Shown: piece after piece, positions 55,911 through 63,615 of the stretch
How the letters are laid out: each line of letters opens with the position of its first letter
Numbering within the stretch: the stretch's first letter is position 1
Origin: Chromatocurvus sp964613795
GTDB taxonomy: Bacteria > Pseudomonadota > Gammaproteobacteria > Pseudomonadales > Halieaceae
Assembly: GCA_964613795.1 (NCBI GenBank)
Contig: CAZTJR010000002.1
Span: forward strand, 124,001-188,000
Direction of reading: 5' to 3'
DNA length: 64,000 nucleotides
The notes under the pieces: generated by a model
The model's input: the letters and a program-made list of their open reading frames with translations, nothing else
Databases searched by the model: none
What the model was told of the DNA's origin: nothing
Made by a program: the position numbers and the translations under genes

Positions 55911-55924
55911 GGTTAAGTTTAAAA
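55911..55924. promoter_or_regulatory. AT-rich motif like the hmgA/gcdH elements
   Basis: On the minus strand TTTTAAACTTAACC matches the marR-hmgA element at 12 of 14 positions, 91 bases before the SYLF gene. It may be a third operator, or may show that the motif is not specific. Confidence 0.25.
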
Positions 55925-55963
55925 CAGAACGTCCGGCCCGCACCAGCGCACTCCCATCGGGTG

Positions 55964-57181
55964 TCAGGTAAAGCGGTTGACGATCTGCTTGCCGAGCGCC
56001 ATCAGGTGCACCTGATCCGGGCCATCCGCCTGACGACACCAGCGCGCATAGTTAAATGCCTCCGCCATGCAATAATCCTCGGTCAGGCCGCCTGCGCCGT
56101 GCATCTGCATGCAGCGATCAATCACGGTCTGCATCATGATGGGAACACTGGTCTTGCTCGCGGCTATCATGTCGCGCGCGTCCTGCGGGCCCACCTCGTC
56201 CATGCGCTGACAGGTTTTCAGCACCAGCAGCCGGGCCATCTCAATCTCCGAAAAACAGCGAGCAATATCCTCGCGAACCGACTGGTGCTGACTCAAGGTA
56301 CGACCAAACGTCGTCCGCGTCTGCACCCGCGCACACGTCAGCTCCAGCGAACGCTGGGCAGCACCGATCAGGCGCATGCAGTGGTGGATACGCCCGGGGC
56401 CCAGGCGACCCTGGGCAATCTCGAAACCGCGGCCTGCGCCGAGCAGCATGTTCTCCAGAGGCACTCGCACGTCTTTGAAATCCACCTCGGCATGCCCAAG
56501 TGGCGCATCGTCGTAGCCCAGCGTCGTCAGCGGACGTACCAGCGTCACCCCCGGCGTATCCTTGGGGACGAGAACCTGAGACTGCTGCAGGTGGCGATTG
56601 GGGTTATCGGGGTCCGACTTCCCCATGACAATGAAGATCTTCGTTCGCTCGTACATCGCATTGGTAATGAACCATTTGCGTCCGTTCAATACCCATTCGT
56701 CACCCTCTCGCTCTATCCGCAGTTCGATATTGGTGGCATCCGATGACGCCACCTGCGGCTCCGTCATCGCGTAAGACGATCGGATCTCGCCCGACAGCAG
56801 TGGACGCAGCCAGCGCTCTTGCTGCGCGGCGTCTCCGTAGTTCATCAACACCTCCATGTTGCCGGTATCGGGCGCGTTACAGTTGAAAATTTCCGGCGAC
56901 CAGAGAACGCGCCCCATCATTTCTGCCATTGGCGCATAATCAACATTGCTGAAACCGCCATGATCGCAATACTCGGCGTGGTGCGGTGAAACGAACAGGT
57001 TCCACAGGCCCGCCTCCCGGGCCCTGGACTTCAGTTCATCCATCAGCGGCACAGGCGCAAAGCGCGACTCCGACTCGTGCAGCTGTCGGGCATAGAGCGC
57101 CTCGTTTGGGTAGACATGTTCATCCATGAAAGCCTGCAGCCGCGACTGGAAGGCCCGCGACTGGTTGCTGAATTCGTACAC
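55964..57181 (-). CDS. Acyl-CoA dehydrogenase (ACAD10/11-like)
   Basis: This 405-residue FAD enzyme has Y-A-M-T-E-P-x-V-A-S-S-D-A-T-N-I, W-F-I-T-N-A and H-Q-S-V-R-E-D-I-A, then M-Q-M-H-G-A-G-G-L-T and R-x-A-D-G-P-D-Q-V-H. The last motif replaces the common Y-E-G-T/S and is typical of the ACAD10/11 group. The substrate is unknown. The start is taken as GTG 57181, because AGGAG lies seven bases before it; an ATG five codons earlier (57196) would contain that site. Confidence 0.88.
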   Translation of the reverse strand: MYEFSNQSRAFQSRLQAFMDEHVYPNEALYARQLHESESRFAPVPLMDELKSRAREAGLWNLFVSPHHAEYCDHGGFSNVDYAPMAEMMGRVLWSPEIFNCNAPDTGNMEVLMNYGDAAQQERWLRPLLSGEIRSSYAMTEPQVASSDATNIELRIEREGDEWVLNGRKWFITNAMYERTKIFIVMGKSDPDNPNRHLQQSQVLVPKDTPGVTLVRPLTTLGYDDAPLGHAEVDFKDVRVPLENMLLGAGRGFEIAQGRLGPGRIHHCMRLIGAAQRSLELTCARVQTRTTFGRTLSQHQSVREDIARCFSEIEMARLLVLKTCQRMDEVGPQDARDMIAASKTSVPIMMQTVIDRCMQMHGAGGLTEDYCMAEAFNYARWCRQADGPDQVHLMALGKQIVNRFT

Positions 57182-57293
57182 CTTACTTCTCCTCATTCGT
57201 CAGGTGGATCGCATCAAGGATTGACCGTCCTCTAGCGGGCAGGCGGATTGTAGGACTAGTATGCCACTATGAGGGGTGCAGCGTTGCAAGGAC

Positions 57294-57331
57294 TATAAAA
57301 AAACCCGCCGCCGGAGAACCGGAAGCGGGTT
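57294..57331 (-). terminator. Rho-independent terminator after the DUF1302 gene
   Basis: On the minus strand AACCCGC ... GCGGGTT with an internal CCGG-rich loop is followed by a run of seven T. It lies 18 bases after the DUF1302 stop, closing the DUF1329-DUF1302 unit before the acyl-CoA dehydrogenase gene. Confidence 0.88.
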
Positions 57332-57348
57332 CAAGGCACATCGCTCGC

Positions 57349-59223
57349 CTAAAACGAGTAACTGACCCGCAGCGTGAACTCGTCGGCCCAACCCGCCGTG
57401 CTCAGGGCGTTGTAGTTTTCAGAGCGGTTGGTAAAGCCGTCCTCAATGATATGGTTGAAGAAAGCCTCCACACCCCAGGCACCGCCTGGACGCCAGCGCA
57501 CCGCAGGCTGCAGCAGCATCGCCCCTTCCATGTCATACAACATAGAGAAGTCGAAGCGCCACTCCAGGCTCGGTGAGGGCTGCTGCAGAGCAATTGCCAC
57601 ATAGTTGGCGCTGCCCGGCGTGCGTGCGTTCTGAGCCGCGACCTGCTCGGTACCACCCATGCCGCTAAGATGCCTGCCGAAAATATCGCTCTCCGTTCGG
57701 TGCATCCATTGAAACACAAAATAGGTAGCGGGAAATTCGCGTGAGAAACGGTGATACTTTTCGAGTACCAGAGACGCAATCCACTCACTGTCTTCGATAT
57801 GCTCACGGCTCAACGACGGGTTGGTGAAGGTTCGATTGTCTGCATACTGAATCTCAACGTTAGCAATTAGCTGGTCAAACAGAGACCCGGGCGCGCCGTT
57901 AAAGGTGTATCCCAGACCAAGTCCAAAGACACTCTCGCGATGATACTCCCGGGCGAGGTGGCCGCGCAGACCACCCGCTGACGAGAAGAAAAGATCCAGC
58001 TGCTGCGCGGCGTCGAACTCGTTATCCACCAGATAGGCGCCCAACGCCTGAGCACCCGGGAATTCCGCAATTGACGCATTGAGGCCAGCAATACCGTCAA
58101 GTCTGGCGAGACCGGCATAATGGAACCACTCCCGAGCGGACAGCACGCCGGTAGCATCACGCTCGAAGGCCGTGGTAGCCATGAGATCTGCCGTCGGGTC
58201 ACCCGGCGCACCAGTGAGTGACTTGCTGACGCCAGACTGAGTCCAGCGGAACGTACCGTCAGGATTGTAGCGGTTGGTCGCCATCGCCTGGACAGTCAGT
58301 GGGCCGAGGTAACCGCGGGCGCGGATGCCGAAGTTTGCCTTGTCGTCATAATCACCGTACATGTCATGAACGGTGAACTGCGACGCAATCGTGTTGTAGG
58401 GCGTATCCGGATTGCCGTAAATAGTGGGGCGAAAGTGTTGCACGAAGCCATCGAGCTCCCAACCGCCCACCATGTACTGCACGCGAAGCGCGGGGGAAGG
58501 CACGCGCTTGTCGGAAAACTCCTCCGGCACGAAGTCCAACACGCTGTGGCGCCGTAGATCGAGTCCGTTCGGCACATCCATCACACGGAAAAACAGCGAC
58601 TGCCCCCAGGCAATCTGCTGGTTGCCCGCGCGCACCAGCAATGCGCCGTCCTGGTAGTCGAAGTAGAATCGCGGCAGATCGATCATGTAATTTTCGCCGG
58701 TCCATTCCAGTGACCTCGGTGCCTTGCGAGACTGCAAGGCTCCCGATCCACCGCTGACCCGGTAGTCAAAGTAATTCACGTCCTGGTGCAGAGTACCTGC
58801 CGGATTGGCCCCGGGGATCGATCCGATATCGTGGTTGTCGTAAGTATCGAAATCGAGAATCGCACGCAGTTCACCACGGAACGAAAGCTTGCTACCCAGG
58901 CGCAGATCAAGATCAAACTTGCCGCGCATAATGTTCATGTTGAAGTCGTTGTCGTCGCTTGGTACCTGACGCCTGACGGTGTCCGGCGTACCACCGATCG
59001 GATTGCGCTCCACGGAAATATCGTTGAAGGGATTCCCGTTCTGGTTGAACGGGTTCTGATCCGAGGTCGTCTTGATTGCCGACTCGAATCGAACATAGCC
59101 ACTATAGCTGGCGCCAAAAATATCGGGGTCAAAAAACGCGCCGTCCGCGTGAGCGGTCAAGGACGTCAGCATGCCGATAGGCACTCCTAGACTGAGCAAC
59201 CGGGTTTTCGCAAAAGCCGCCAT
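57349..59223 (-). CDS. DUF1302 outer-membrane protein
   Basis: This 624-residue protein has a signal peptide ending near L-T-A-H-A-D (about residue 27). The rest is rich in alternating beta-strand patterns with aromatic ends and closes with L-R-V-S-Y-S-F, a terminal phenylalanine typical of outer-membrane barrels. R-A-G-N-Q-Q-I-A-W-G-Q-S near residue 210 is a DUF1302 mark. DUF1302 genes commonly pair with DUF1329, as here. AGGAG precedes ATG 59223. It probably forms the outer-membrane part of the cluster. Confidence 0.88.
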   Translation of the reverse strand: MAAFAKTRLLSLGVPIGMLTSLTAHADGAFFDPDIFGASYSGYVRFESAIKTTSDQNPFNQNGNPFNDISVERNPIGGTPDTVRRQVPSDDNDFNMNIMRGKFDLDLRLGSKLSFRGELRAILDFDTYDNHDIGSIPGANPAGTLHQDVNYFDYRVSGGSGALQSRKAPRSLEWTGENYMIDLPRFYFDYQDGALLVRAGNQQIAWGQSLFFRVMDVPNGLDLRRHSVLDFVPEEFSDKRVPSPALRVQYMVGGWELDGFVQHFRPTIYGNPDTPYNTIASQFTVHDMYGDYDDKANFGIRARGYLGPLTVQAMATNRYNPDGTFRWTQSGVSKSLTGAPGDPTADLMATTAFERDATGVLSAREWFHYAGLARLDGIAGLNASIAEFPGAQALGAYLVDNEFDAAQQLDLFFSSAGGLRGHLAREYHRESVFGLGLGYTFNGAPGSLFDQLIANVEIQYADNRTFTNPSLSREHIEDSEWIASLVLEKYHRFSREFPATYFVFQWMHRTESDIFGRHLSGMGGTEQVAAQNARTPGSANYVAIALQQPSPSLEWRFDFSMLYDMEGAMLLQPAVRWRPGGAWGVEAFFNHIIEDGFTNRSENYNALSTAGWADEFTLRVSYSF

Positions 59224-59286
59224 ATTATTATCTCCTGAAAATACGTCGCGCCGCAGGCTTGCGACGCTTGTCGGATATCGAACGTC

Positions 59287-59309
59287 CGGCATCGCACACC
59301 GCGATGCCG
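59287..59309. repeat. Hairpin between the DUF1329 and DUF1302 genes
   Basis: CGGCATCGC-ACACC-GCGATGCCG, a 9-bp perfect stem with a 5-base loop, lies in the 101-base gap. There is no T-tract, so a processing, stability or attenuation role is more likely than full termination. Confidence 0.6.
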
Positions 59310-59324
59310 AGCCCTCCCTTCGGA

Positions 59325-60716
59325 TCAGCCGCCAAGACGCTGCAACGCCTGCGATGTCATGTAGCGGTTGTAGACATCGTTTTCATTGCTGGTTTCGAAC
59401 TCTGTCCTGAAACCGCCCTGTATTTCCTTGCCGACGTAATAACGGGTCATGCGGCCATCCAGGCGGTCATAGATCATCACACCGGTCCAGGACCAGGCAG
59501 GCTTGCCCGCTTTGGTAAAGGTCTCATGTTCGTTGCTGTACTGCGCATACTGAGGCTCGAAAGACTTCCAGTTTTCCCCCTTACGATCTGTCGTGACCGA
59601 GGCAACCATTAGCTGGTTGCGTACATCGATCCAAACGGTGCGCTTGCCAACTGGCGCTCGTGGGTAACCCACAGGCTCCGACTCTAGTACGATGCATTCC
59701 GGACACAGCTCCATAACGGTTTCATGGAATGTCAATCCTTTCGGACCACCGTGGACGGGCTTCTCCCAGTTATCACGACCACCCATGAAGTTGCCGGGGC
59801 TCTGCGCGCCTAACATAGGTTTGCGATCGACAATCCGGTAGTTACCCCAGGTAAGCATCGGATCGCCCGCAGCCCAGGCATCTGACAAAAACAGCACCAT
59901 GCCGGGTACCAATGGTTCAAAGCGCTGATTGGTCGGGAACTGACGCACACGGCGGAAAGCAGGAAGGTAACCCAGCAGATCCGGGAACTTACTCTGGTCA
60001 TAGTGCCAGGTATTCAGGTAAGACGTGCCGTTGACATCATCGGGTCGCGTAAACCAGGTAGCGTTGTAACGCAGTAGATCATCGCGGCCGCGGAAAATCT
60101 GACCGTCCACCCGTGAACTTACCTGCAGTTCAGTCCAGACGAAATCATACTGGTAAGCGATGTCCCCATTGCGATCAATATCATGGTCTCGTGTAGCGCT
60201 CATCTGCCAGTCATTACGCCCCCAGGCAAGCACCATGTCGGCCGCCGCCTCCTCGGCATTCTTCGGGTCTGGAAACGGGCAGCCACCCAGCCATGTACCG
60301 CCGTCGGGACTGCGTACATTACCAACCGCATCAAAGGTCGCCTTACCAGCGTTTCTTAGAGTCGCCTCAAGATAGTCGTGCGGATACAGCTTGGTGATAT
60401 CCCGGGTGGTCTCCGCTATGCGAATACGCCGCCCCATAGTCTTGACCTGCTCAAGCGCAATGGGGTCAAGCAGATGCTCCACATGCTCAACATTATCTGC
60501 CGTGATCACATCTCCGGGCTTGATCTTACCCTTCGTGTGCATCTCAATGGAAAGGAGTTCATCCGGGTACGCCTTGCCGATATCGGTCAGCGCCGAGTCG
60601 GAGCGTGCAATCATGGGCCACAGCGAGGTCAACACGCCGGCCGACGCCGCACCCACGAGGGACTTCTCTAGAAACTTGCGGCGTGAGTAATCGAAATCGA
60701 ATTTTCTTATATGCAT
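59325..60716 (-). CDS. DUF1329 protein, Tat-exported, copy 1
   Basis: The product has 463 residues. A Tat signal S-R-R-K-F-L (residues 11-16) is followed by a hydrophobic stretch to A-R-S-D. The DUF1329 domain fills the rest, with F-P-T-N-Q-R-F-E-P-L-V-P-G, L-S-D-A-W-A-A-G-D-P and L-L-G-Y-L-P near the middle. The fold is thought to resemble LolA/LolB lipid carriers, which would fit periplasmic transfer of a hydrophobic molecule. ATG 60716 has AGGAGA upstream. It pairs with DUF1302 downstream. Confidence 0.9.
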   Translation of the reverse strand: MHIRKFDFDYSRRKFLEKSLVGAASAGVLTSLWPMIARSDSALTDIGKAYPDELLSIEMHTKGKIKPGDVITADNVEHVEHLLDPIALEQVKTMGRRIRIAETTRDITKLYPHDYLEATLRNAGKATFDAVGNVRSPDGGTWLGGCPFPDPKNAEEAAADMVLAWGRNDWQMSATRDHDIDRNGDIAYQYDFVWTELQVSSRVDGQIFRGRDDLLRYNATWFTRPDDVNGTSYLNTWHYDQSKFPDLLGYLPAFRRVRQFPTNQRFEPLVPGMVLFLSDAWAAGDPMLTWGNYRIVDRKPMLGAQSPGNFMGGRDNWEKPVHGGPKGLTFHETVMELCPECIVLESEPVGYPRAPVGKRTVWIDVRNQLMVASVTTDRKGENWKSFEPQYAQYSNEHETFTKAGKPAWSWTGVMIYDRLDGRMTRYYVGKEIQGGFRTEFETSNENDVYNRYMTSQALQRLGG

Positions 60717-61018
60717 GGGGATCTCCTGGCCAATGTAATGGCATGACGGTAAATACGGCTGGTGGGAACATTCCAGGGAATTGCAAAGGAGACGAGCGAA
60801 CCGGCGCATCGCCCGCCACAGGCGTGACGGCCTACCGCGTGATTGTGCACTGTAACTCCCGGCATGGGTGCCTCCACCGGCAAATGCAAGGTAGGTCCAG
60901 GCTCTCTGCGACCCGGAGACGCCAGCTGCTTCTAACAGATGACTGATGCTCCGGAAACGCGATTACCCTGGCAACTCCTATTGTTAACATTATGTATAGT
61001 GAGCAATGAACAACTCTT

Positions 61019-61029
61019 TTGTACTACAA
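61019..61029. repeat. Inverted repeat at the -10 of the DUF1329 promoter
   Basis: TTGTA-C-TACAA, a 5-bp perfect inverted repeat with a one-base centre, lies just after and touching the -10 hexamer. It could be a regulator site. Confidence 0.4.
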
Positions 61030-61056
61030 TTTAATACCACAATTAAGCGCTGTCAA
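61028..61056 (-). promoter_or_regulatory. Sigma-70 promoter upstream of DUF1329 copy 1
   Basis: On the minus strand a perfect -35 TTGACA (61056-61051), a 17-base spacer and TAAATT (61033-61028) form a near-consensus promoter reading to the DUF1329 copy 1 and DUF1302 genes. Confidence 0.65.
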
Positions 61057-61166
61057 CCTCGCAGTTGGCGGCTGCGCCACAGCAGAGCTCACCCTATAAA
61101 CCTGCGCCTGAAGCGCGTGACTCCAATTGCCACTCTCCAGTGCTTCAGTCGCCGACTGACACAAGC

Positions 61167-62546
61167 TCAATATCCCAGACGCCGCAAAGCATTGCGCGTC
61201 AGGTATCTCGGATAGATTCGCTCGTCGTTGACCGCGGTGCGGTGGCCTCCCGATATCTCCTTCACCTGCTCCAGCCGGGACATCCGACCGGTCTGGATGT
61301 CAAACGCGTGGACGTGAGTCCACGACCAGTAGGGATGACTGCCATCCATGAAGCTTTGACCACCCGAGCTATAGAGGCTGTAGGCTCCGTCAAAGCTTCG
61401 ATACACCTCACCCTTGTGGTCGTAGGTATTCATGGCCAGTGGAAGACCTGTGCGGGCGTCGAACCAGACCCGCTTCCTGCTCACCGGTGCGCGCTTGAAA
61501 CTGGTGGGCTCGGCCTCTACTACAATCGCCTCAGGAATAAGCTGCACCGTAGTATCCCAGAACGTTGTTCCTTTTGGCCCACCGTGCGTACTGTGCTCCC
61601 AGTTTGCATGCTCTGGATTCCACCCATCAGAGACGGCGGCGAGGAACGGGCCGCGGTCAACAATGCGGTAATTGCTCCAGGTATGCAGCGGGTCTCCGGC
61701 AGCCCAGGCATCGGAAAGATACAGCGTACCGCCGGGCACAAGCGGCTCGAAACGCTGATTGGTCGGAAATACCCGGATCCGTTTGAAGTCCGGCAGGTAA
61801 CCCAGCAACTCGGGAAACTCATTCTGGTCATAGGGCCAGATATTCAGGTAGGAGGTGCCCGCGACGTCTTCGGGAGACGTAAACACAACACTTTGATAGC
61901 GCAGCTTGTCCTCGTGTCCCGACCAATAGGGACGCTCCTCAAGCGTGACCCTTGCGACGGCGGCCATCTCCGCCCATACCGTCTCGTACTGGTACTGCAC
62001 ATCGCCTGCGCGCGAGAGGTCATACTCCTTGATAGCGTACAAAGACGCGTCATGCCGCCCCCAGCTCAGGGTAAGTGCCGCAAACAGCTCGAGACCGGTG
62101 CGCGCCTCGGGAAAGGGATTGCCACCAATCCAGGGCTGCCCATCATCGTTTACCACATTGCCGCGCTCATCAAATCGCGCTTTGCCATGGTTGCGTACGG
62201 TTGCCTCGATATAATCGCGCGGCGACAACTGCATGATGTCCGTAGTGGTCGGTGCCACTCGCAGCCGCCGACCCATGCTCGCAATCTGCTGGTACTTTAT
62301 GTCATCGAGCAAATCCCGCACGAGCTCCACATTATCAGCAGAAATCGTGTCTCCGGCCGCTATCTTCCCACCGGTATACATATCAAGGCTGAGCAGCTCA
62401 TCCGGATAGACTCCATCGGTATCGCCCGCATGCGCAAGCCTCGCCCACAGCGGTGCCAGCACCCCGGCGGCAATGGCGCCCCCGGACAGGGTCGCGAGAA
62501 AATGTCTTCTGCTGTGCCGACCGTCGAAGCGTCTGATCAAGTGCAT
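61167..62546 (-). CDS. DUF1329 protein, Tat-exported, copy 2
   Basis: This 459-residue paralogue of the downstream DUF1329 protein shares F-P-T-N-Q-R-F-E-P-L-V-P-G, L-S-D-A-W-A-A-G-D-P, H-G-G-P-K-G and the final R-x-L-G-Y/G. The Tat motif S-R-R-H-F-L is at residues 12-17, with cleavage likely near A-H-A-G. GGAGGAA precedes the ATG. It follows the YCF48 gene by 29 bases and so belongs to the RND-YCF48 transcript, while copy 1 has its own promoter. Confidence 0.9.
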   Translation of the reverse strand: MHLIRRFDGRHSRRHFLATLSGGAIAAGVLAPLWARLAHAGDTDGVYPDELLSLDMYTGGKIAAGDTISADNVELVRDLLDDIKYQQIASMGRRLRVAPTTTDIMQLSPRDYIEATVRNHGKARFDERGNVVNDDGQPWIGGNPFPEARTGLELFAALTLSWGRHDASLYAIKEYDLSRAGDVQYQYETVWAEMAAVARVTLEERPYWSGHEDKLRYQSVVFTSPEDVAGTSYLNIWPYDQNEFPELLGYLPDFKRIRVFPTNQRFEPLVPGGTLYLSDAWAAGDPLHTWSNYRIVDRGPFLAAVSDGWNPEHANWEHSTHGGPKGTTFWDTTVQLIPEAIVVEAEPTSFKRAPVSRKRVWFDARTGLPLAMNTYDHKGEVYRSFDGAYSLYSSGGQSFMDGSHPYWSWTHVHAFDIQTGRMSRLEQVKEISGGHRTAVNDERIYPRYLTRNALRRLGY

Positions 62547-62575
62547 GCAATTCCTCCAGCGTTTTATATCCTTGC

Positions 62576-63574
62576 TCAGCGCGGTGAAAGGCGCAGTATT
62601 CGGCCCGCATGCCCAACGACGAAGGCGCCGCTGCCGCCCGACGCGGCCTGCTGATACCAGTGGGAATTCACGTCTGCATCGGCTGGTGCAATGAAAGTGA
62701 GACCATCATCCCTACTCACCAGCATATTGCGCATTCCCGGAATGATAACCAGCCCCTCCGGCGTGGAACTGACGCCCAGCAGATTGCCGCCGAGACCCGA
62801 ATCCACTCGGTCCCAGTGTTCGCCTGCATCGACCGTCTTTAGCACAATCCCGTTTTGGCCTACGGCAAAGCCGACACCATCGGCTCGCACATGCAGAGCT
62901 GACAGGGATTCATCGCCGCGCCGGACCAGCCGCCAGTTTTCGCCGCGATCATCGCTGACCAGAACCAGCCCGAACTCACCGACAACGATAATGCGGCCCT
63001 CGTCCGTGATCTCCACGGCGTACAGGTGAGGGTCATAGCCCTCCTCGACAAAGCTTGAGAATGCCGTATCTGGCGTGGACCACGTTGAGCCGCCGTCTGT
63101 GGAGATCCGCACCGTACCGAATCCGCCGACTGCGACCGCCAGTCCAGCACGGTGCAGATCAACGGACATCAGACGCTCCTCGACATCGGCGGCACGCTTT
63201 TCCCAATCACCGCTACCGGCCCGGACCAGCACCAGGCCCATCTGGCCGACTGCGATCATGCGGTCCCCTTCCAGCGCGACATCGAGTAGCGCCAGCCCGG
63301 TGGTGGCATCTTCTGCCGACCAGCTACTGCCCCCGTCGCGGGTCATCACTACCGTACCCCGGTCGCCGACCGCCACGCCGCGCACGCCATCTCGCTCGAA
63401 CGATATACCGAACAGTGGCCGGTGCGAGCTGCCTTCACGGACAAGCTCCATAGACACCACGGCATTATCATCCTCCGCCCGCGTCATGCCCGCACCTAGC
63501 ACAACAGCAATAACAACCATGGCAGGCACACCCATCAGTCTGCGGTAAACGGCCTGCTTTACTGGTTTAAACAT
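62576..63574 (-). CDS. YCF48/BNR-repeat periplasmic protein
   Basis: The product has 332 residues. A signal peptide ends near M-T-R-A-E-D (about residue 34). The remainder has several BNR/YCF48 propeller blades, such as T-R-D-G-G-S-S-W, S-T-D-G-G-S-T-W, S-D-D-R-G-E-N-W and S-R-D-D-G-L-T-F, each preceded by V-A-V/V-G-x-x-G. YCF48 in chloroplasts assembles photosystem II; in proteobacteria it often sits beside MMPL-type RND genes. ATG 63574 is chosen (GGTGGAAG upstream). An ATG at 63619 overlapping the RND stop is an alternative. Confidence 0.9.
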   Translation of the reverse strand: MFKPVKQAVYRRLMGVPAMVVIAVVLGAGMTRAEDDNAVVSMELVREGSSHRPLFGISFERDGVRGVAVGDRGTVVMTRDGGSSWSAEDATTGLALLDVALEGDRMIAVGQMGLVLVRAGSGDWEKRAADVEERLMSVDLHRAGLAVAVGGFGTVRISTDGGSTWSTPDTAFSSFVEEGYDPHLYAVEITDEGRIIVVGEFGLVLVSDDRGENWRLVRRGDESLSALHVRADGVGFAVGQNGIVLKTVDAGEHWDRVDSGLGGNLLGVSSTPEGLVIIPGMRNMLVSRDDGLTFIAPADADVNSHWYQQAASGGSGAFVVGHAGRILRLSPR

Positions 63575-63615
63575 GCTGCTTCCACCGTGTTCTGTCCATG
63601 CCATACGCAGTCTCA

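Larger units (their letters stand above)
60717..61166. other. 450-base intergenic region between DUF1329 genes
   Basis: No convincing gene is seen here. Short plus-strand frames have no ribosome site or family match. The part near 60960-61060 is far more AT-rich than the surroundings and contains a promoter pointing to DUF1329 copy 1, leaving a leader of about 300 bases. The remainder (60720-60950) is GC-rich with no clear element. Confidence 0.6.

Noticed and set aside
60605..60946. A 113-residue plus-strand frame in the same gap
   Set aside because: It begins inside DUF1329 copy 1 and shows no conserved feature.
61006..61215. A 69-residue plus-strand frame starting in the AT-rich part of the DUF1329 gap
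   Set aside because: No ribosome site, very basic composition, and it runs into the 3' end of DUF1329 copy 2. The AT-rich stretch is better explained as a minus-strand promoter.
61065..62654. A 529-residue open frame on the plus strand across DUF1329 copy 2
   Set aside because: It is antisense to a clear Tat-exported DUF1329 gene, has no ribosome site and has low-complexity, His/Arg-rich content typical of GC-rich shadow frames.
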